Shown here piece after piece: positions 13,408 to 18,268 of a stretch of DNA of 18,268 nucleotides (positions within the stretch are counted from its first letter, which is position 1; every line of letters starts with the position of its first letter). This stretch comes from an uncultured Caryophanales bacterium (GTDB lineage Bacteria > Bacillota_I > Bacilli_A > Acholeplasmatales > Anaeroplasmataceae), in NCBI GenBank assembly GCA_946626535.1, contig CAMOUK010000026.1, positions 1 to 18,268 of the forward strand, written 5' to 3'. A model generated the notes under the pieces. It made no database searches. It worked only from the letters and a program-made list of their open reading frames with translations, and had not been told where the DNA came from. The position numbers and the translations under genes are program-made.

Positions 13408-15465
13408 ATGAAAAAAATTATTGCAGGTGTTGCAGCAGTTTTAGCAGTTGGAATGTTAGCTAGTTGTAATAATAAAAAAGTAGACGAATCTAGCGTTTTA
13501 ACTTACGATCAATATGTTAAGACTGAAGACAACAAGAAAGTTACTATTTCAGGCTATATTCAAGCTAAACAATCTTGGTGGGATGACAATGGCGTAGGTA
13601 AAGCTTCATTATATTTACAAGATGATAATGGTGCTTATTTTATTTATAACCTTCCTTGTACAAAGGCTGATTATGATGAAAAGCTAGTTGCTGGTCAAAA
13701 TATTGAAGTAACTGGTATTAAGAGTTCTTGGGCTGGAGAAGTTGAAATTGCAGGTGATTCAGCAGATGCTGAAGCTACTTATAAGATTCTTGAAGGAACT
13801 AAGACTTATTCATTCTATGATTTAACTGATTTAATTGGTTCTGATTCACTTATCGATTATCAAAACCAAGCAGTTAAATTTAAAGATTTAGTTGTTGTTG
13901 CTCAAGAGGATGGAGAAGCTTATAACTATCAAGGCGGCAACCCTGGTAAAGATATTTATGTTAAATTCTCTGATGGTGAAAACTATCTAGATGCATGTGT
14001 TGAATCATATTTAACACCAGATGGATCTGATTTATATGAAGCAGTTGAAGCATTAGAATTAGGCGATGTTGTTACAATTGATACTTACCTATATTGGTAT
14101 AATGGTGCTAATCCACATCTAGTAAATGTTACAAAGACTGGTAAGACACCATATGCTCAATATTTAGACGCTGAAATGGATTCAGAAGTAACTGTTACTG
14201 CATATATCCAAGCTAAGCAATCTTGGTGGAGTGATAACGGTGTAGGTAAAGCTTCATTCTATCTACAAGATAATTTTGGTGGATATTTCGTTTATAACCT
14301 ACCTTGTACAAAAGCTGATTATGATACTAAGCTAGTTGCTGGTCAAAAAATTAAAGTTACTGGTATTAAGAGCGCATGGGCTGGAGAAGTAGAAATAGCT
14401 GGTGACTCAGCAGGTGCTGAAGCTACTTATGAAGTTCTTGAAGGAACTAAGACTTATAGCTTCCGTGATGTTACAAGCTTAATTGGAACTGATTCACTTG
14501 TTAATTATCAGAACCAAGCAGTTAAATTCTCTAATTTAGTTGTTGTTCCTCAAGCAGATGGTAAAGCATTCAATTATCAAGGCGGCAACCCTGGTAAGGA
14601 TATTTATGTTAAATTATTTGATGGTAAGAATTATTTAGATGTTTGTGTTGAATCTTATTTAACAGCAGATGGCACAACATTATATGACACAGTTGAAACA
14701 TTAGAATTAGGTGATGTTGTTACAGTTGATACATACTTATATTGGTATAATGGCGCAAATCCACATCTTGTAAACATTACAAAATCTGGAAATGTATTAA
14801 CTAAGTCAACTGGTGTATTAACTTATGCTCAATATATGGCAGCTGCAAAGGGTGCTGAAGTAACAATTGAAGGCTTCGTTCAAGAAAGACAAGCTTGGTG
14901 GGATGATAATGGCGTTGGTAAAGCAACTATTTATCTAGATGATGGTGCTGGTGCTTACTTCATTTATAACCTACAATGCTCAAAGGCTGATTATGATACT
15001 AAGTTAACTATTGGTAATAAGGTTAAAATTACTGGTGTTAAGACTGAATGGTCTGGTGAAGTTGAAATTGATGGTTCTGCAGCTGGTGCAGAAGCAACAT
15101 ATACTGTAATTGATTCTAAACCATATGTTACTACAGCTTTAAATGTTACATCTAAGCTTGGTGATGATAATCTAATTGATAACATTAACAAATTAGTTGT
15201 TTTAAAGGATATGACAGTTGTTGCTTATGATGAAACTAATGTTCCTTTCACTTATAAGGGTGGACAACAAGGATCAGATATCTATATTAAATTATCTAAT
15301 GGTACAACTACAGTTGAATGCTGTGTATCAAGATATCTAAGACCTTCAACAACTGATTGTTATAAGACAATTGAGTCATTAAAGGTTGGCGATAAGGTTA
15401 CAGTTACTGCATTCTTATATTGGTATAATGGTGCAAATCCACAAATCTTATCTGTTACAAAATAA
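13408..15465 (+). CDS. Surface lipoprotein with three large OB-fold-like repeats
   Basis: 685 residues with a lipoprotein signal (MKKIIAG..., lipobox LASC, lipidated Cys20). The mature protein is three repeats of about 215 residues: 32-246, 247-461 and 472-685, the last after a 10-residue linker. Each repeat has two beta-rich halves. The first includes VTI-GYIQAKQSWWDDNGVGKA, a YFIYNL segment, and K-TGIK--WAGEVEI. The second includes the Q-VKF-DLVVV strand, YQGGNPGKDIYVKFSDG, and LYWYNGANPHLV-VTK. The G-x-I-Q strand, the acidic loops and the closing strands look like OB-folds, so six OB-like units are likely. Each repeat has two Cys (for example C84 and C197 in repeat 1). I do not recognise a named family or ligand. 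It is exposed on the cell surface and may bind a glycan, a nucleic acid or another polymer. It follows the ABC importer but has its own promoter and terminator. Confidence 0.85.
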   Translation: MKKIIAGVAAVLAVGMLASCNNKKVDESSVLTYDQYVKTEDNKKVTISGYIQAKQSWWDDNGVGKASLYLQDDNGAYFIYNLPCTKADYDEKLVAGQNIEVTGIKSSWAGEVEIAGDSADAEATYKILEGTKTYSFYDLTDLIGSDSLIDYQNQAVKFKDLVVVAQEDGEAYNYQGGNPGKDIYVKFSDGENYLDACVESYLTPDGSDLYEAVEALELGDVVTIDTYLYWYNGANPHLVNVTKTGKTPYAQYLDAEMDSEVTVTAYIQAKQSWWSDNGVGKASFYLQDNFGGYFVYNLPCTKADYDTKLVAGQKIKVTGIKSAWAGEVEIAGDSAGAEATYEVLEGTKTYSFRDVTSLIGTDSLVNYQNQAVKFSNLVVVPQADGKAFNYQGGNPGKDIYVKLFDGKNYLDVCVESYLTADGTTLYDTVETLELGDVVTVDTYLYWYNGANPHLVNITKSGNVLTKSTGVLTYAQYMAAAKGAEVTIEGFVQERQAWWDDNGVGKATIYLDDGAGAYFIYNLQCSKADYDTKLTIGNKVKITGVKTEWSGEVEIDGSAAGAEATYTVIDSKPYVTTALNVTSKLGDDNLIDNINKLVVLKDMTVVAYDETNVPFTYKGGQQGSDIYIKLSNGTTTVECCVSRYLRPSTTDCYKTIESLKVGDKVTVTAFLYWYNGANPQILSVTK
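13501..14145 (+). repeat. Lipoprotein repeat 1
   Basis: This encodes residues 32-246. It is very similar to repeat 2 at both DNA and protein level (for example AAGCTAGTTGCTGGTCAAAA and GGCGGCAACCCTGGTAA occur in both). The repeat 1 to repeat 2 period is 648 bases, measured from the CAAGCTAA of the QAKQSWW motif at 13561 and 14209. Confidence 0.9.
14146..14790 (+). repeat. Lipoprotein repeat 2
   Basis: This encodes residues 247-461 and is the closest copy of repeat 1, suggesting a recent in-gene duplication. It keeps both cysteines (NLPC and DVC) and the QAKQSWW and YWYNGANPHLV blocks. A 10-residue linker, SGNVLTKSTG-like, separates it from repeat 3. Confidence 0.88.
14821..15462 (+). repeat. 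Lipoprotein repeat 3, divergent
   Basis: This encodes residues 472-685. The same plan is kept (QERQAWWDDNGVGKA, NLQC, YKGGQQGSDIYIK, YWYNGANPQIL), but it is clearly more diverged than repeats 1 and 2 are from each other. The offset from repeat 2 is 672 bases because of the linker. Its second half has two adjacent cysteines (VECCV). Confidence 0.85.
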
Positions 15466-15488
15466 TAATTAAATAATTATTATAAATT

Positions 15489-15517
15489 AAAAGACCACTA
15501 GCAAATAGTGGTCTTTT
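15489..15517 (+). terminator. Rho-independent terminator after the lipoprotein gene
   Basis: A perfect 12-bp stem, AAAAGACCACTA (15489-15500) with TAGTGGTCTTTT (15506-15517) around the loop GCAAA. The A and T flanks make it usable in both directions. It lies 24 bases after the stop. Confidence 0.92.
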
Positions 15518-15545
15518 GTGATTTAATAGATGTTAGGTGATAGAC

Positions 15546-15677
15546 ATGTTTTTAGATGAATTAGTTCAAGAACTAGATAAAGAAACGAGTATTATTGTAA
15601 CTACTGTAGTTGTGATAGTTGTTGTTGCAGTACTTGCAATTGGAATAGGCTTTTTGATTAAATCAAAGAAGAATTAG
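15546..15677 (+). CDS. Small single-span membrane protein (43 aa)
   Basis: A 43-codon ORF: an acidic N-terminus (MFLDELVQELDKETS), one strongly hydrophobic helix rich in Val and Ile (about 16-38), and a basic end (KSKKN). The charge pattern predicts an outside N-terminus and a cytoplasmic C-terminus. AGGTGAT precedes the ATG with normal spacing, and the stop is 9 nt before the metallo-beta-lactamase-fold gene, which suggests co-transcription. TGATTTAAT (15519-15527), right after the upstream terminator, could be an extended -10 promoter for this group. The family is not recognised; it could be a helper or anchor for the membrane protein that follows. Confidence 0.65.
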   Translation: MFLDELVQELDKETSIIVTTVVVIVVVAVLAIGIGFLIKSKKN

Positions 15678-15686
15678 GGTGATTTT

Positions 15687-17132
15687 ATGGCAAAGAGAAA
15701 AAGTAGCGTTAATAAGAATTTGAAAAAGATTAAAAAGAGTCATCCTGGGTTATATGTTGTAATAGTTGTTTTATTATTAATTGTTGGCTTAGGTGTTGCA
15801 TATTATTTTGAAAGCTTTGATTCATTCCTACCAGAAAGTATAAAAGCATCTACAGTATTTAAGAAGAGTACAAATTCTTCAAATACTGGTGGAACTGGTA
15901 GTGGTGGAGGCCAAGGTGGTAATGGTAATCAAGGCGGAACACATACTGAAGATGGTATTGTAGAAGATATTATCTATTCTGATTTCCAAATTCATTTTAT
16001 GACACTTGGTAATGCTGATGCGGGTGATTCAGTATACATTAAGGCTGGAGATACTGATGTTTTAGTTGATGCTGGTGCTGTTTCAGGCTCTTATACAACA
16101 ACTAGTGCATATGTTAATAAGTATTGTAAGGATAATAAGCTAGAATATTGTATCGCAACTCACGGAGATGCTGACCATATTAGTGCTTTCCCTAAATATT
16201 TCCAAAATTATGAAGTAGATACTGTTATTGATTTTACATCTGAAACATATGAACAGTTCCAAGCTTTTAAGGAAACTAAGAAGAGTGCTAGAGATTATTT
16301 TTGTGGTACTACTAAGACTACAGCAACTTATGGAAGTTACCTACAGGCAAGAGATCAATATGCAACTCATCATTATACAGCTGGAGATTGTTTTAAAAAT
16401 AAAAATGGTGCTAAATCTGTATATCAATTAAGTGCTAATGTTAAAATGACAATTTTATATAATTATTACTATTATGATAATGATGGAAATAATAGGATAG
16501 ACACTGATGATGAGAATAATGTATCAGTAGTTACTTTATTTACTTATACAAAAGATGGTAAGAATCATAATTTCTTATTAACTGGCGACTTAGAGCTTGA
16601 AGGGGAAGAAAAACTATCAGGGTACTATGATGCAAAAAAAACTGAAACAACTTTACCAGAGGTAGATTTATTCAAGGCTGGTCACCATGGTTCTAAGACA
16701 TCAAGCAATACTTGTTTATTAAAGATAATTAAACCTGCAATTTGCGTTGTAAGCTGTTGTTGCGGTACAGATGAATATACAGGTGTTACAGCTAATCAAT
16801 TCCCTACACAAGCATTTATCGATAGAATTGCTCCATATACTGATAGAGTATATGTAACAAGTATATTTGAAACTTATACTATTAAAACAGCTCAAGCAAA
16901 TTCTAAGGGCAAAACGGATAAAACTGGTGTAGAAATTGGTAAGCAATATATTTCAACATCTGGCTATAAGCCAATGAATGGTAATGTTTGTGTATCATGT
17001 AATGGAGATGCAATAGGCTTATGGGCATCAAATAATTTAATTAAGCTAAAGGATTCTGAATGGTTTAAGTCAAAGGTTACACTCGATGGAGTAGAAATAA
17101 ATGTTAGACAGTGTCCTTCAGAGTGGAAGTAG
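15687..17132 (+). CDS. Membrane-anchored ComEC-like metallo-beta-lactamase-fold hydrolase
   Basis: 481 residues. A lysine-rich cytoplasmic start (1-18) and one membrane helix (about 21-40) put the rest outside the cell. A low-complexity Ser/Thr/Gly/Asn linker (61-90, with GGTGSGGGQGGNGNQGG) leads to a catalytic domain from about residue 98. That domain shows the ComEC-type order: MTLGNADAGDSVYIK with LVDAG (105-130), the metal-binding HGDADH (H159, D161, D163, H164), a TGD motif with D301 in FLLTGDLELEGEE, and AGHHGSKTSSN with H333 and H334. Metal ligands appear complete. Relatives include the C-terminal domain of the competence protein ComEC, proposed to degrade the non-transported DNA strand, and phosphodiesterases. 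There is no ComEC channel domain here, so this would be a cell-surface nuclease or other hydrolase. A 9-nt gap leads to the NrnA-type gene. Confidence 0.85.
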   Translation: MAKRKSSVNKNLKKIKKSHPGLYVVIVVLLLIVGLGVAYYFESFDSFLPESIKASTVFKKSTNSSNTGGTGSGGGQGGNGNQGGTHTEDGIVEDIIYSDFQIHFMTLGNADAGDSVYIKAGDTDVLVDAGAVSGSYTTTSAYVNKYCKDNKLEYCIATHGDADHISAFPKYFQNYEVDTVIDFTSETYEQFQAFKETKKSARDYFCGTTKTTATYGSYLQARDQYATHHYTAGDCFKNKNGAKSVYQLSANVKMTILYNYYYYDNDGNNRIDTDDENNVSVVTLFTYTKDGKNHNFLLTGDLELEGEEKLSGYYDAKKTETTLPEVDLFKAGHHGSKTSSNTCLLKIIKPAICVVSCCCGTDEYTGVTANQFPTQAFIDRIAPYTDRVYVTSIFETYTIKTAQANSKGKTDKTGVEIGKQYISTSGYKPMNGNVCVSCNGDAIGLWASNNLIKLKDSEWFKSKVTLDGVEINVRQCPSEWK

Positions 17133-17141
17133 AGGTATTTT

Positions 17142-18089
17142 ATGGAAAAGATTTTAGAAAAGATTAAAGAATATAACAGAATAATAATTCATGGACATAT
17201 GCGTCCAGATGGAGATTGTATTGGCTCACAATATGGTTTAGCTAATATTATAAAGGCTTCTTTCCCTGAAAAAGAAGTAATTGTTACAGGTGAAACATCT
17301 GAATATGTTTCTTTTGTTGGCGCTCCAACAATTTTAGAAGATGAATCTAAATTTGAAGGTGCATTATCAATTTGTGTTGATTGTGCAACTAATGAAAGAT
17401 TATCAGATCAAAGATTTGATAAGGCTGCATATTCAATTAAAATAGATCACCATTTACCAGTATGTGATTATGGTGATTATATGTATGTTGATACTACAGC
17501 TCCTGCTTGTGCTCAAATAATTACTGAATTCTATTTAAAATTTAAGGATGAATTAGTTTTAACTAAAGAAGCAGCAACAGCACTTTATGTTGGTATTTCA
17601 ACAGATACTGGTAGATTTAAATTTGATTCAGTTAATTCAAGAACATTTATGGCTGCCGCAACACTTGTTGATGCTGGTGTTGATTTAAGCTATGTTGATA
17701 ATAATTTATCAGTTGAAACAGTAGACACATTAAAATTAAGAGGCTGGTGTTTAACTCATTTTGAAACTACACCAAATGGCTTTGCGTATTTAAAGATTAC
17801 AAGAGATATTATTGATGAATTTAAAGTATCAGATGAGGATGCTGCTGCACAAGTTTCAACTATATCAACTATTGAAGGTCATCCAGTTTGGGCTTTGTTT
17901 ATTGAATATCCAAATGAGATTAGAATTAGACTTAGATCTAGAGGACCTGTTATTAACTTGCTTGCAGAAGAATATAGCGGTGGAGGACATCCAAAGGCTG
18001 CCGGTGCTAAATTAGAAAAATGGGAAGATTTAGCTACTTTTGCTGCAAAGGCAGATAAATTAGTTGAGGAATATAAGAAGACTTTATAA
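17142..18089 (+). CDS. nrnA: DHH/DHHA1 phosphoesterase, NrnA-type oligoribonuclease / pAp phosphatase
   Basis: 315 residues, the usual NrnA length, cytoplasmic. Motif I is HGHMRPDGDCIGS (H19, D23, D25), motif II has D80 in ICVDCA, motif III is the DHH of KIDHHLPVCDYGD (D102, H103, H104), and the DHHA1 domain ends with GGGHPKAAGAK (280-290), which binds the substrate. NrnA proteins degrade 2-5 nt RNA and short DNA oligomers to mononucleotides and dephosphorylate pAp; some relatives (GdpP/DhhP-like) act on cyclic dinucleotide products. The start follows the stop of the surface hydrolase by 9 nt with an AGAGGTA site. The pairing suggests that nucleic acids cut outside could be finished inside, though no importer is present here. 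A hairpin closes the unit. Confidence 0.92.
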   Translation: MEKILEKIKEYNRIIIHGHMRPDGDCIGSQYGLANIIKASFPEKEVIVTGETSEYVSFVGAPTILEDESKFEGALSICVDCATNERLSDQRFDKAAYSIKIDHHLPVCDYGDYMYVDTTAPACAQIITEFYLKFKDELVLTKEAATALYVGISTDTGRFKFDSVNSRTFMAAATLVDAGVDLSYVDNNLSVETVDTLKLRGWCLTHFETTPNGFAYLKITRDIIDEFKVSDEDAAAQVSTISTIEGHPVWALFIEYPNEIRIRLRSRGPVINLLAEEYSGGGHPKAAGAKLEKWEDLATFAAKADKLVEEYKKTL

Positions 18090-18095
18090 CAAATA

Positions 18096-18135
18096 AAATA
18101 TGGCTATTAGCATGAGTTAATAGCCATATTTATAT
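18096..18135 (+). terminator. Hairpin terminator after the NrnA-type gene
   Basis: AAATATGGCTATTA (18096-18109) pairs with TAATAGCCATATTT (18118-18131) around an 8-base loop. The following bases are A/T-mixed rather than a pure T-run, so efficiency is uncertain; the A-rich left flank would also allow use from the opposite strand. Confidence 0.75.
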
Positions 18136-18161
18136 GATATATAAAAAAATAAATAAAAAAC

Positions 18162-18190
18162 TTGATTTTTTGGTTCAAATCAAGTAAAAT
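18162..18190 (+). promoter_or_regulatory. Promoter upstream of tRNA-Gln, with dyad in the spacer
   Basis: TTGATT (18162-18167), a 17-base spacer and TAAAAT (18185-18190) predict a start near 18197, about 20 bases before the tRNA. A 9-bp inverted repeat, ACTTGATTT (18160-18168) and AAATCAAGT (18177-18185), spans the same bases. On the - strand this hairpin would be followed by a T-rich run and could act as a terminator for leftward transcription. Confidence 0.5.
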
Positions 18191-18217
18191 ACATATTGCC
18201 GTTATAAAAGGCAAGAT

Positions 18218-18268
18218 AGGAATATAGCCAAGCGGTAAGGCAAGGGACTTTGACTCCCTCACGCGCTG
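18218..18268 (+). tRNA. tRNA-Gln (UUG), 5' part, truncated by window end
   Basis: Acceptor 5' strand AGGAATA (18218-18224), D arm GCC-AAGCGGTAA-GGC (18227-18241), and anticodon arm AGGGA-CTTTGAC-TCCCT (18243-18259) with anticodon TTG at 18250-18252, reading CAA/CAG. The variable loop (18260-18264) and the first bases of the T stem follow. The layout, TAGCCAAGCGGTAAGGCAAG, is that of bacterial tRNA-Gln. The T arm and the 3' acceptor strand lie beyond the window. Confidence 0.92.

Noticed and set aside
16228..16431. 67-codon + strand frame inside the metallo-beta-lactamase-fold gene
   Set aside because: It lies wholly inside a well-supported ORF in another frame, without a start signal or recognisable content.

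Overview
The window is AT-rich and encodes everything on the + strand in tightly packed operons. TGA is used as a stop several times (rnfE, the small Cys protein, the HTH-DUF3990 gene and the GNAT fusion) and tryptophan is encoded by TGG, so the standard bacterial code applies rather than the Mycoplasma code. The Rnf complex, Gram-positive lipoproteins with lipoboxes, an ANTAR regulator and GGAGG-type ribosome binding sites point to an anaerobic low-GC Bacillota, plausibly a gut member of Bacilli close to Erysipelotrichales/Mollicutes. This placement is inference from style and content only.

Layout. (1) 1-123: the end of rplQ (ribosomal protein L17) and its terminator. (2) 175-6953: a probable single transcription unit, glyA - ANTAR regulator - rnfC-D-G-E-A - small Cys-rich membrane protein - short rnfB, closed by a hairpin terminator. 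Rnf couples ferredoxin oxidation to NAD+ reduction and Na+ or H+ export. Here RnfB ends right after its first iron-sulfur motif and lacks the ferredoxin-like domain. The extra 76-residue protein beside it carries a membrane helix and an RnfB-like C-x2-C-x4-C motif. (3) 6966-8955: a two-gene cassette with its own strong promoter and an operator-like cluster of ACAAGT sites. The first gene fuses an XRE helix-turn-helix to a DUF3990 (ADP-ribosyltransferase-like) domain. The second fuses an all-helical partner-type domain to a GNAT-like domain. It looks like a toxin-antitoxin-type or signalling module. (4) 8987-13331: a CUT1-type carbohydrate ABC importer with ATPase, two permeases and a lipoprotein binding protein; the substrate cannot be told. 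(5) 13333-15517: a near-consensus promoter, a 685-residue lipoprotein built of three repeats of about 215 residues (OB-fold-like), and a perfect 12-bp terminator. (6) 15546-18131: a 43-residue single-span membrane protein, a membrane-anchored ComEC-like metallo-beta-lactamase-fold protein facing outward, and an NrnA-type DHH/DHHA1 phosphoesterase, followed by a hairpin. (7) 18162-18268: a promoter and the 5' part of a tRNA-Gln(UUG) running off the window.

The points most worth following are the reduced RnfB with its small Cys-bearing neighbour, the ANTAR protein in the Rnf operon with an A1/G4 hexaloop hairpin on its own ribosome binding site, and the HTH-DUF3990 / GNAT-fusion cassette. No stretch over 300 bases lacks a gene. 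No CRISPR array, insertion sequence or phage gene was seen.
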